Shown: positions 1 through 6,859 of the stretch, one piece after another
How positions within the stretch are numbered: position 1 is the first letter of the stretch
Layout of the letters: each line of letters opens with the position of its first letter
NCBI RefSeq assembly: GCF_030296775.1
Contig: NZ_AP027742.1
Span: 1,798,001 to 1,862,000 of the forward strand
Direction: 5' to 3'
DNA: 64,000 bases
Source: Claveliimonas bilis
GTDB taxonomy: Bacteria; Bacillota; Clostridia; Lachnospirales; Lachnospiraceae
The notes under the pieces: model-generated
Told to the model about the DNA's origin: nothing
What the model saw: the letters and a program-made list of their open reading frames with translations, nothing else
Database searches by the model: none
Position numbers and translations under genes: made by a program

Positions 1-5
1 ATAAT

Positions 6-58
6 CGAACATACTTTCTAAACATTTGTTTGCCTTTTGAAAGATGTTATGATAAAAT
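6..58 (+). promoter_or_regulatory. lexA promoter with two degenerate LexA boxes
   Basis: A TATGAT -10 at 48-53 is preceded at 16 bp by TTGTTT (26-31). AAACATTTGTTTG at 20-32 and CGAACATACTTTC at 6-18 each resemble the Gram-positive LexA (Cheo) box GAACNNNNGTTC with about two mismatches. The downstream box overlaps the -35, which suits LexA autorepression. Box identity is inferred from the consensus. Confidence 0.55.
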
Positions 59-101
59 ACAGATATATTTAACATCACGACTATTTTAAGGGGGAAATAT
101 C

Positions 102-719
102 ATGGCACAGGGAAAGATCAGTCCCAAACAGAAAGAAATATTGGAATATATCAAGGATCAGATCCTTCAGAGAGGATTTCCGCCTGCAGTGCGTGACATC
201 TGTGAAGCTGTGCATCTGAAATCTACATCTTCCGTTCACTCTCACCTGGAAACACTGGAAAAGAACGGATATATCAGAAGGGATCCCACAAAGCCCCGTG
301 CGATTGAAATTTTAGATGATACCTTTAATCTTACAAGACGGGAAGTGACAAATGTACCGCTGATCGGACATGTTGCAGCCGGTGAACCTATTCTTGCCCA
401 GGAAAATATTGAGAACTACTTTCCTATCCCGGTGGAAATGCTTCCCAATAACAATACATTTATGCTGACAGTAAAGGGAGAAAGCATGATCAACGCCGGT
501 ATTCTGGATGGGGATTACGTTCTTGTAGAGGAACAGCACACTGCTCACAACGGCGATATGGTAGTTGCGCTGATCGAGGATGGCGCGACAGTCAAGACTT
601 TCTATAAAGAAGAAGGTGTGATCCGCCTGCAGCCGGAGAATGATTTCATGGATCCCATCATTGTAAGAGATGTGCAGATCCTGGGGAAAGTGATCGGAGT
701 TTTCCGGTTCTTTGGATAA
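102..719 (+). CDS. lexA: LexA SOS repressor/autoprotease
   Basis: This 205-residue protein has the usual LexA length and layout. It represses the SOS regulon and cleaves itself when stimulated by RecA filaments. A winged helix-turn-helix covers about residues 1-70. The Ala93-Gly94 cleavage site lies in HVAAGEP, and the S24-type catalytic pair is Ser128 (in KGESM) and Lys165 (in ATVKTF). The ATG is well placed behind a GGGGGA Shine-Dalgarno. It is the first gene in the window, on the plus strand, opposite to nearly everything that follows. Two LexA-box-like sites upstream suggest autoregulation. A gene diverging to the left of the window may share these boxes. Confidence 0.98.
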   Translation: MAQGKISPKQKEILEYIKDQILQRGFPPAVRDICEAVHLKSTSSVHSHLETLEKNGYIRRDPTKPRAIEILDDTFNLTRREVTNVPLIGHVAAGEPILAQENIENYFPIPVEMLPNNNTFMLTVKGESMINAGILDGDYVLVEEQHTAHNGDMVVALIEDGATVKTFYKEEGVIRLQPENDFMDPIIVRDVQILGKVIGVFRFFG

Positions 720-761
720 GGTTACACCATCCTCTTATCCTGATTATTTTTCAAGTTGTAT

Positions 762-811
762 TTTAAAAGACCGCCAGATTTAGAGCACAGCTTCATCTGA
801 CGGCCTTTTAA
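762..811. terminator. Bidirectional terminator after lexA
   Basis: An inverted repeat (CCGCCAGAT ... ATCTGACGG) has a T-rich stretch on both sides (TTTTAAAA at 761-768, CCTTTTAAT at 804-812). It can end lexA on the plus strand and, with one G-U pair, transcripts from the minus strand. The 3' end of the aldo/keto reductase remnant runs into it. Confidence 0.7.
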
Positions 812-1148
812 TCAGGTCTGTCAGCCGATCAGGGAGGAAATTGCATACTCCGATGGATTTCATCCTTGTCAGTGTCTTTTCAAATGAGGCCATCATCTTT
901 TCATACCCTGCATCCTGAATTCAGACTTTTGATACCAGAAACACATCTTCCCTTCTGATCCCGCTTTCTTTCACAGCTTCACCCACTGCCCTCTCATTTC
1001 CGTAGCATGCGGCGGTATCTATCATCCGGTAGCCCGTTTTCAGAGCTTCTTTTACGGCCTTTTTACATTCATCGTGATCTGTAATCTGAAAAACTCCGAA
1101 TCCAAGAAGCGGCATTTCCAACTGATTATTTAACTGTATTGTATCCAT
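780..1148 (-). pseudogene. Aldo/keto reductase remnant (nonsense plus internal deletion)
   Basis: The first 75 codons encode the N-terminal part of a 2,5-diketo-gluconate-reductase-like aldo/keto reductase. Visible are the MPLLGFGVFQ strand, MIDTAACYGNE with catalytic Asp and Tyr, and a VSKV strand. A TGA at 921-923 then sits where the family normally has Trp (K-V-W-I-Q-D). The same frame continues after it with IQDAGYEKMMASFEKTL, jumps directly to IGVCNFLPDRLTDLI, and stops at 780. About 35 residues between the two blocks are missing. No Shine-Dalgarno precedes the ATG. I read this as a decayed gene, probably fused to foreign DNA at its 5' end near 1150-1194. Confidence 0.75.
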
Positions 1149-1193
1149 AGTAAAATCTTACAACGCCAGTTTGACGTATATTGTACGAAAGTC

Positions 1194-1556
1194 TTGAAAT
1201 ACGCATCTATCAGCTATTACCACTCCAACCGCCGCCGCATGGAGCATGAAATGTCCTTTTCTTCCCTACTGGAAAAGGATTTAGCCGAGGTCAGCACCAC
1301 AGACCGCTACCCTTGTATGCTTTACCGTTTCCAAGTGAGGGAATGGCTTGTAGAAGTGCAGAACGAGCCGTTAGGACACGCCATAGAACGGCTTACCCCG
1401 TACAGGCAGGAAATCATCTTATTGTATTTTTTCTTAGGCTTTAAGAACAAGGAGATCGCCGCCCTCTACGGCTGTAATGCAAGAAAAATCAGCTACCACA
1501 AAATGAGGGCTGTCCGGCAGATACGGGCAGAAATGGAGGTGCGCCGCCATGAGTAA
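1194..1556 (+). pseudogene. Truncated sigma-70-like protein of a conjugative transposon
   Basis: This ORF of 120 codons resembles the small sigma-factor-like proteins of Tn1549/CTn-type elements. It has an acidic middle and a C-terminal region-4-like helix-turn-helix (RQEIILLYFFLGFKNKEIAALYGC, then ARKISYHKMRAVRQIRAEM). The only start in frame is a TTG without a Shine-Dalgarno. Relatives that I recall carry extra residues upstream of the KYASI segment, so the 5' end looks lost at the junction with the aldo/keto reductase remnant. Its last 8 bases overlap the next start codon, as in intact elements. Function in the parental element would be transcriptional control. Here it is probably dead. 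Confidence 0.6.
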
Positions 1557-1596
1557 AAGATACAAAAACCGCATAAGTGCTAAAATAATGATATGA
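1549..1596 (+). pseudogene. 15-residue stub of a transposon HTH protein
   Basis: The ATG overlaps the end of the sigma-like gene and encodes MSKRYKNR, the usual beginning of the helix-turn-helix protein that follows the sigma-like gene in these elements. It then reads ISAKIMI and stops. The gene is cut off after about eight codons, right where the acetyltransferase segment begins. The match to the family start is from memory. Confidence 0.5.
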
Positions 1597-1621
1597 TTAA
1601 AAGGAATTAAGGAGTTGTGTT

Positions 1622-2095
1622 ATGGAATATAAAATACGACAAATGAAGAATACAGAATATCCATTGTTGAATGACTTTTTGTATGAAGCAATCTATGTTC
1701 CAAATGGTATAGAGCCGCCGCCTAAGACAGTAATATATTCTCCCGAATTGCAAGTATATGTTTCTGATTTTGGGAAGAAAGAACATGATATAGCTTTAGT
1801 TGCAGAAGTAAACAAAAAAATCATAGGGGCTGTATGGGTGCGTATTATGAACGATTACGGGCATATTGATAATACTACACCCTCTCTTGCAATGTCTGTT
1901 TTTAAGGAATATCGAGGGTTGGGAGTAGGTACAGCATTGTTAGAGGAGTTAATTGCAATTTTGAAGTCAAAAGGATATGCCCGAATATCGTTGTCAGTTC
2001 AGAAAGATAATTATGCAGTAAAGATGTATCAAAAAGTCGGGTTTACGATTTTAAAAGAAGTTGACGAGGAGTATATCATGGTAATTGCTTTATAG
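1622..2095 (+). CDS. GNAT family N-acetyltransferase
   Basis: This 157-residue protein is a single GNAT domain. The acetyl-CoA binding loop is in EYRGLGVGTALLEEL (about residues 99-113), and a C-terminal NYAVKMYQKVGF motif is typical of the fold. The substrate cannot be told. It has its own Shine-Dalgarno (AAGGAG, 8 bases before the ATG). The DNA is clearly more AT-rich than the flanking transposon sequence, and it lies between the broken HTH stub and tnpW. It therefore looks like cargo inserted into a conjugative-transposon module. GNAT genes of this sort can be resistance or toxin-related, but nothing here shows that. Confidence 0.85.
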   Translation: MEYKIRQMKNTEYPLLNDFLYEAIYVPNGIEPPPKTVIYSPELQVYVSDFGKKEHDIALVAEVNKKIIGAVWVRIMNDYGHIDNTTPSLAMSVFKEYRGLGVGTALLEELIAILKSKGYARISLSVQKDNYAVKMYQKVGFTILKEVDEEYIMVIAL

Positions 2096-2313
2096 TTACG
2101 CAGTAGGCGGCTTGAAACGCCTATTCTACAAGGCTTTTTAAGCGTCAAAATCACAAAGATGTTTTATATCTCTACCCTCAAAAACAGGCTTCTATTGCGT
2201 AACACAGCCATTGAAAACTGAATAACCGCTACCCTTACAGTAGCACTACCGAGCAGGAAATCTTGAAAAGGACTTCTTGCTTTTTCTTTTGCCAAAATTA
2301 GAAAGGAGAGCCT
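2096..2313 (+). other. Transposon leader region upstream of tnpW
   Basis: This 218-base stretch has no gene. It contains two short hairpins: TAGGCG/CGCCTA at 2104-2123 and GCTAC/GTAGC near 2229-2245. It ends in a strong AAAGGAGAG Shine-Dalgarno. The arrangement resembles the leader before tnpW in Tn1549-like elements, an assignment made from memory. Confidence 0.4.
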
Positions 2314-2493
2314 ATGCAGGAAATCACACAGACAGCCACTAAGACCACCGCCGCCCCGAAGCCGCAGACCGTTAAGCGAAAAATCGGAAAGACCACCTAT
2401 GAATTATCGCTCCATTTCAGTCAGACAAGCACAGAGCGCATGAGCGATAAAGTCATGCGGCTACTGGAAAATGACCTATCTACAAAGAAATGA
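2314..2493 (+). CDS. TnpW-like small transposon protein
   Basis: This 59-codon ORF follows a strong Shine-Dalgarno (GAAAGGAGAG). It encodes a Thr/Ala/Pro-rich start followed by KRKIGKTTYELSLHFS and a C-terminal helix with TERMSDKVMRLLEND. This matches the small TnpW-type protein found upstream of the serine recombinase in many Lachnospiraceae conjugative and mobilizable elements. Its role is not established. The recombinase expected downstream is absent: the sequence passes within about 40 bases into the 3' end of the flavodoxin pseudogene on the other strand. So only a fragment of the element is left. Confidence 0.7.
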   Translation: MQEITQTATKTTAAPKPQTVKRKIGKTTYELSLHFSQTSTERMSDKVMRLLENDLSTKK

Positions 2494-2506
2494 GGGAAAC
2501 TTTTCT

Positions 2507-3498
2507 CTATGTCCTTGACAAACAGACCGAAAAGGAATCGCCCTGGTACAGGATCAGATCTCCGGCCTCGGTTGTGATCTGTTCGTCATTGGCAGGAAGT
2601 TCCTGTCCAAGACTTCCCACCTTTTCCATATCAGCATAATCCTGCATAGCGATCTCTAAAGACCCGTCCGCAAGCAGATCCCGAAGCGCCTCTGCTGAAG
2701 AATTGTCGGCAAGTTCAGCTGTCAGCACAGTGTCGCCGATCTGCAGGTTCAGAGCATTTCCCTGGACGGTATCTTCGCCCTGTGCACTGCTGTATCCCAG
2801 TTCCTGAACCCACTGACGGATCACTTCCACAGAGGACGCCGCATCTTCTTCGTAACAGTCAAAGATATTATCGGAAATTTCCGCATCCGGCACTGCTTCT
2901 GTTATGATGTCCACGCTGTCAGCCAGTCCTCCTGTGCCGTGGGAACAGAAGAGATATACGTCTTTACCGGACAGGTCATTTTCTTCAAGGAATGTAAGCA
3001 GCGCCATGGGAACGCCGTACCACCAGTTAGGATATCCCAGAAAGACCGTATCGTACTGCTCCAGGTTTTCTACGCTTGCCGTAAGCTCCGGCCTTGCGTT
3101 TTCTGAAAGTTCTTCATTAGCACGTTCCAGACATTCATCCCAGTCACTGGGATAGGGATCTTCTACCTTTATAGAAAACAGATCTCCTCCTGTCTCCTCC
3201 TGCACCCAGTCTGCAAGCTGCTGACATTTCCGGGCGGGATCACGCTTGGCGATGTCATTGCATCCACATCATCCGCAAGAACGGCGTTGTCTGCCCAGGA
3301 GAAATATGCCACGAGAACGTTTCCCTGGCCGTCTGCAGCATTTTGTCCATCTTCTTCCTGCGATTCTCCGGTATTTGCATCATCCCTGGTCTGCACAGTC
3401 TGGCTGCTGTCATCGGTTCCTTCGGACTGTGCACCGCAGCCTGCAGTTCCCGCTGCAAGTGTTAATGCCAATAATAAAGTTATTGCTCTCTTCTTCAT
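2507..3498 (-). pseudogene. Flavodoxin lipoprotein, frameshifted and 3'-truncated
   Basis: Two overlapping frames make up one gene. The 5' part (3498 to about 3225) encodes a lipoprotein signal peptide (lipobox TAGC) and the first flavodoxin strand VLVAYFSWADN. Near 3221-3226 the frame is lost: adding one base would join PGNV to QQLADWVQEETGGD. The second frame carries the rest of the flavodoxin domain (LGYPNWWYGVPMA, FCSHGTGGL) and the start of a cyclophilin-like domain (NLQIGDTVLTAELADN ... LPANDEQITTEAGDLILYQGD). That domain is cut near 2535 at the transposon remnant. Relatives are exported FMN proteins or putative NAD(P)H-dependent reductases. This copy should be non-functional. Confidence 0.8.
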
Positions 3499-3562
3499 GT
3501 TCGACTCCTTTTCAACGCCGGATATCCGGCTGATTTCTAAAATCGGATAGTTCTTGTTTTCA

Positions 3563-3598
3563 TAACTTTATTATACGAATCGGCAGTTGCAATGTCTA
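3563..3598 (-). promoter_or_regulatory. Candidate promoter of the flavodoxin pseudogene
   Basis: Reading the minus strand, TTAGAC is followed after 18 bases by TATAAT, upstream of the flavodoxin start at 3498. The -35 is weak. The region between it and the insertion sequence (3599-3649) holds no gene. Confidence 0.35.
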
Positions 3599-3649
3599 AT
3601 ACCTTTGTAACATATTGAAAAATGCCTAAACAGCATAAAAGTTCTTCCA

Positions 3650-3662
3650 AGTGATAAACCGA
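3650..3662. repeat. Left 13-bp direct repeat flanking the IS
   Basis: AGTGATAAACCGA here recurs exactly at 5372-5384, just outside the other end of the insertion sequence. The two copies are read as a target-site duplication. Thirteen bases is longer than the 2-3 bp usual for IS30 relatives. Confidence 0.7.
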
Positions 3663-3677
3663 GGTTGATTGAAATCC

Positions 3678-3882
3678 TTACTGCAACATTGAAGTTGTAA
3701 CTGCACATTGAAAACTTTATGAAGTTGTAACTGCACGCTGTCATGAGTAACTGCAACAGTTTTAATCTGTTTTTCTAGCTTTGGATTGCTTTTTTTCGAT
3801 TTTCCTTGTAAAATTTCTTAAAGGAAGGCATCACAAAACACAGACTGCATTTTTTACTTTTCGCAGAAGTTGTAAATGCACC
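3678..3882. repeat. Repeated AACTGCA motifs in the left end of the IS
   Basis: GAAGTTGTAACTGCAC occurs at 3691-3706 and 3721-3736, a variant GAAGTTGTAAATGCAC at 3866-3881, and shorter TAACTGCAAC or TTACTGCAACA forms at 3678-3688 and 3747-3757. Related motifs occur at the right end (5287-5306, 5326-5357). They may be transposase binding sites. Confidence 0.6.
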
Positions 3883-3932
3883 CCGTTTGTGTTCTCTTTT
3901 TTATCGTGTCCTGCCTTCTCTAAAATTCCGGT

Positions 3933-5222
3933 TTACTTCTTAAACAAAGCCGGTGTAAGGGTTATGGAATTGGACGGGATTTTCTCAAGGCCCAGGAGGT
4001 TCGCAGTTTCCTGACCGTAGATCTTGACAAAAAGATCGATTGGAGCCTGTCCGTTCCATTTTTTTCGCGGATAGGAATTGATATGGTTCATCATTTTCCT
4101 AATCTCTTCCTCCGTATATTCATCCTTTCCATGTTTCTTAGGTATGATATAGCGGATCAGTTCATGGTTCCTTTCACAGTTGCTCTTCTGATTTGTATTC
4201 ATCGGATCACAATAGAATACGCGGCATTGAATTTCCCCGGTCTCCATATCTGCTTCGATTTTTTGGGGATCGCTAAATTCACTTCCCCGATCGGTAATAA
4301 TAACCTGGAAAAGTATCCGAAACTTTTCGTCTCCAAGTGCTTTCCTCAGCCGACAGAATATTTCCGTTACAGATCCTGCTGTATTGCGTTCTCTCAGAAA
4401 CATGAGCTGCAAGTCACAGTTGGTAAACAGGATTGTCAGCAGTGTCTGGCCTCCTTTGTGTATGACCACACTGTCCATCTGGCTGACCATGGCATCTGGA
4501 TTCTGGTGCATATATTCCTCGTATTCTTCATAACTGCGTCCGATATGGCATTTCCGGTCTACCCGGAGAACCGGGCCGCTCTTTTTCCGTTCCGGCCTGC
4601 GCAGTTTCCTTCTCAAGTCTATATTTCTGGCATCCAGAAGACCTGCATCAATATAGGAATAGATTGTCCGTTCCGATACTGGCAGTTCATCTCTGTGACG
4701 TTCACAGATAATCGGGAGTGACTGTCCTTTTTTTAACAGCGGTGTGATCGTATCATTGATCCGATTTAATTCCTGCTCCGAGAGAGAGATGCCTTTCCGT
4801 GATTCAGAGAGCATCTGTTCATACTGTTGCTGAGCATACCTGGCGTCGTAAAGCATCCTGCGCAGACGGCAACGAAGCCGGTGGTCACATACATTGCATA
4901 CAAACGGCGACTTTTCATAGTCTATACAGAACTCTTCCTGATAATCAGGGCACCCTTCCTGACATCGTCCACAGGCTGTCTGGCACTGCTTCTTCCCACG
5001 AAAGCAGCCTAGACGACAGTTCGGGATTCTGGTGCAGGTACGATGATGGATACAGTTGTTGCCTTTGGAAGTGGAGACCAGCCTCCTGTGTGCTTTAATC
5101 TCTCTGCCGACAGTAGACCGATCCTTTCCAATGTTTTTGGCGATCTGTGCGACCTTCAATCCCTGCTGCAGACCTGCCTGGATGGCAAGCCTGTCATCAT
5201 ATGTAAGGTGTTTATTACTCAT
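3933..5222 (-). CDS. IS30-family transposase
   Basis: The chosen ATG at 5222 follows GGAGGT by four bases and gives 429 residues. A longer reading to 5315 has no start signal. Residues 5-50 form the helix-turn-helix (YDDRLAIQAGLQQGLKVAQI, with DRSTVGREI). Residues 57-118 hold a Cys/His-rich segment (CIHHRTC, CRLGC, CGRCQEGC, CNVCDHRLRC) that looks metal-binding. The DDE core is Asp250 (QMDSV), Asp311 (TDRGSEF) and Glu350 (SNCERNHE). The frame is open and all catalytic residues are present, so the enzyme is probably active. It fills most of the element and is its only gene. Confidence 0.92.
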   Translation of the reverse strand: MSNKHLTYDDRLAIQAGLQQGLKVAQIAKNIGKDRSTVGREIKAHRRLVSTSKGNNCIHHRTCTRIPNCRLGCFRGKKQCQTACGRCQEGCPDYQEEFCIDYEKSPFVCNVCDHRLRCRLRRMLYDARYAQQQYEQMLSESRKGISLSEQELNRINDTITPLLKKGQSLPIICERHRDELPVSERTIYSYIDAGLLDARNIDLRRKLRRPERKKSGPVLRVDRKCHIGRSYEEYEEYMHQNPDAMVSQMDSVVIHKGGQTLLTILFTNCDLQLMFLRERNTAGSVTEIFCRLRKALGDEKFRILFQVIITDRGSEFSDPQKIEADMETGEIQCRVFYCDPMNTNQKSNCERNHELIRYIIPKKHGKDEYTEEEIRKMMNHINSYPRKKWNGQAPIDLFVKIYGQETANLLGLEKIPSNSITLTPALFKK

Positions 5223-5286
5223 GGTTACCTCCAATCCGAAGGCAGGACAAGGATAGTATACTGGAAAAAAGGCAAAAAGAAACCAT

Positions 5287-5357
5287 GAAGTTACAACTGC
5301 AACTCCATGGCCCATATGCCTTATAATTCTAACTGCAACGACCTATGTTGCAACTAA
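5287..5357. repeat. Repeated AACTGCAAC motifs in the right end of the IS
   Basis: GAAGTTACAACTGCAAC at 5287-5303, TAACTGCAACG at 5330-5340 and GTTGCAACT at 5347-5355 are relatives of the left-end motifs. They sit between the transposase start and the right inverted end, in the transposase promoter region, so they could serve both transposition and self-control. Confidence 0.5.
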
Positions 5358-5698
5358 TTTTTCAATTGACCAGTGATAAACCGATAAAGAATATCGTACC
5401 GGGTATCCGTGTCATTCTCATCGTATCCATAGGGCAAATAGACAAAAGCAGGTTTTGTGATAGCAGTATCGTTCCCGGTATAATCCTGACTTTGATAAGT
5501 CACCTGAATGACCTGTCCCTGTTGTTCTGCATTTTCAAAATACTCCTCTGGAATCGCTTCTAGATATTCTGTCTGTTTCTGTGATGCTGTAGATGCGTTT
5601 CCATTATCATTGCCAATATTATCGTTCGCCCGACCACAGGCCACCATACTGACAGCAATCAAAAGTATCAGGAAAGTTGCCATAAACGAGCGTTTCAC
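5354..5698 (-). pseudogene. Esterase-like lipoprotein, N-terminal fragment
   Basis: The GTG at 5698, seven to twelve bases after AGGAGG (5709-5714), begins a lipoprotein signal peptide (KRSFMATFLILLIAVSMVAC). A low-complexity Asn/Ser linker follows, and then the beginning of an esterase D/feruloyl-esterase-like hydrolase domain (KPAFVYLPYGYDENDTDTRYDILY). The domain is cut after DILY, where the family continues with FMHGG. The remaining codons come from the direct repeat and the IS end. Only the first strands of the hydrolase are left and the nucleophile region is missing, so it cannot be an active enzyme. Confidence 0.75.
5372..5384. repeat. Right 13-bp direct repeat flanking the IS
   Basis: This is the second exact copy of AGTGATAAACCGA, lying directly between the right inverted end (ending TTGACC at 5371) and the esterase fragment. 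Confidence 0.7.
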
Positions 5699-5838
5699 TA
5701 TATAATTACCTCCTCGCATTATATTTGTGTAAAAAGGATTTTCTGTTTCTTTGCTTTTAAATATATTTTGGAGGATGAACCCAAAAAAGTACAATGGCGA
5801 TTAGTTACTGCACTATATTTAAAGAAGTGCCGATCAGA

Positions 5839-5889
5839 ACAAAGAGCAGAAACATCTGTATCATAAAACAGATATTCCTGCTCTTTTAT
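5839..5889 (-). terminator. Terminator of the obgE-rsfS operon
   Basis: Directly after rsfS, the minus strand reads AAAGAGCAG, a long imperfect stem (GAATATCTGT / ACAGATGTTT) with an ATAA-type loop, and CTGCTCTTTG. This is a strong hairpin placed at the end of the operon. Confidence 0.75.
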
Positions 5890-5891
5890 AG

Positions 5892-6248
5892 TTATGCTAA
5901 CGTCTCCGGATCTACTGCCTGGCCGTCGCTCCACACGTGTTCCAGGTTATAGAAAGAACGGTTCTCCTTATCAAAAATATGAACGATAATATCATTATAA
6001 TCCAGAAGAACCCAGCTTCCGCCTGCCCGTCCTTCTTTCTGTCTTAAGGAAAATCCAGCTTTGTGCATCTTCTCTTCCACACTGTCCACCAGAGCGTTTA
6101 CCTGGCTGGAACTGTTTCCGGTTGCGATCACGAAATAATCGGCAATGACGGAAACATTGGAAATATCAATGACACGGATCTCACTTCCCTTTTTTTCGTC
6201 CAGTGCACGGTATGCAGCAAGGGCCATTTTCTTTGAACTTTCGGTCAT
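5892..6248 (-). CDS. rsfS: Ribosome silencing factor RsfS
   Basis: The 118-residue protein has the RsfS/YbeB/Iojap length and core motifs: DISNVSVIADYFVIATGNSSSQVNA, then GRAGGSWVLLDYNDIIVHIFD and the FYNLEHVW end. RsfS binds ribosomal protein L14 and blocks subunit joining when nutrients are short. It starts three bases after the yqeK stop and is the last gene of obgE-yhbY-nadD-yqeK-rsfS, the same order as in many Firmicutes. A strong terminator follows. Confidence 0.96.
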   Translation of the reverse strand: MTESSKKMALAAYRALDEKKGSEIRVIDISNVSVIADYFVIATGNSSSQVNALVDSVEEKMHKAGFSLRQKEGRAGGSWVLLDYNDIIVHIFDKENRSFYNLEHVWSDGQAVDPETLA

Positions 6249-6251
6249 ATA

Positions 6252-6839
6252 CTACGCCTCCTCCTTTCCCAGATATTTTTTATAATATAAATAAGTCTTT
6301 TCTGTCATAGGATCAATGGGGATTCCTCTTGAATTGAGATAAACAAGGGAATCCTTCAAGATACGATAAAGGCATTCATCAATATCTTCAAATGCCAGAC
6401 GACGGACAACAGCCATGTTTGGAAGTTCCTGACGCCCGGGCTCGATATAGTCCGCAATATAGATGATCTTGTCAAGCAAAGTCATTTCCGGCCGCCCTGT
6501 CGTATGACATGCAATTGCATTGATCACCGTTTTATCATCCACATGATATCTTTTCGCTGCAAGAAAAGCGCCCAGCCTTGCATGTAGCAAAGAAGGATTC
6601 GCAAGCTCTACCTCCGACACGTGGAGATGATATTTGTCGCACATCCGGATCTTCTTTTCTCCCGGTATACATTTGGCACAGTCGTGAAGCAGTCCGGCTG
6701 TCAGCGCCTGTTCCAGGTCACTTCCATAACGCATTGCAAGGGCTCCTGCTGTGTACATAACGCCGAGAGTGTGCTCATATCTCTCACGATCAAGATGCTT
6801 TTTCAGCCTCTTCTGCATTTTGGTGATCGTTTCATTCAT
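6252..6839 (-). CDS. yqeK: YqeK, HD-domain Ap4A hydrolase
   Basis: The protein is of the YqeK HD family, which in Firmicutes hydrolyses diadenosine tetraphosphate symmetrically. Metal-binding motifs are visible: RYEHTLGV, LLHDCAK, LLHARLGA, CHTTGR and IIYIADYIEPGR. I prefer the ATG at 6839, giving 195 residues, because AAGGTGG lies just upstream. The alternative GTG at 6863 overlaps the nadD stop and has no Shine-Dalgarno. Either way it is translationally close to nadD, which is the usual neighbour. The product is cytosolic. Confidence 0.92.
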   Translation of the reverse strand: MNETITKMQKRLKKHLDRERYEHTLGVMYTAGALAMRYGSDLEQALTAGLLHDCAKCIPGEKKIRMCDKYHLHVSEVELANPSLLHARLGAFLAAKRYHVDDKTVINAIACHTTGRPEMTLLDKIIYIADYIEPGRQELPNMAVVRRLAFEDIDECLYRILKDSLVYLNSRGIPIDPMTEKTYLYYKKYLGKEEA

Positions 6840-6859
6840 TGGTTCCACCTTCTTTATCT

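Larger units (their letters stand above)
3663..5371 (-). mobile_element. IS30-family insertion sequence, about 1.7 kb
   Basis: The element is bounded by imperfect inverted ends. The left end reads GGTTGATTGAAATCCTTACT and then GCAACAT; the right end, reverse-complemented, reads GGTCAATTGAAAAATTAGTT and then GCAACAT. A 13-bp direct repeat flanks it. It carries one transposase on the minus strand. Both ends hold multiple copies of a GTTGTAACTGCA-like motif. About 270 bases between the left end and the transposase stop have no convincing gene. The element separates the flavodoxin promoter region from an already truncated esterase fragment. It looks structurally intact and may be mobile. Confidence 0.8.

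Noticed and set aside
780-1148. TGA at 921 read as selenocysteine
   Set aside because: The position aligns with Trp in the family, a 35-residue deletion is also present, and no selenocysteine insertion hairpin is obvious.
3678-3882. Spaced AACTGCA repeats as a CRISPR array
   Set aside because: Repeats are only 10-16 bases, irregularly spaced, partly inverted and confined to the ends of an insertion sequence. No cas genes are present.
3781-4014. Plus-strand ORF in the left end of the IS as a passenger gene
   Set aside because: It overlaps the 3' end of the transposase on the opposite strand, has no Shine-Dalgarno and no recognisable composition.
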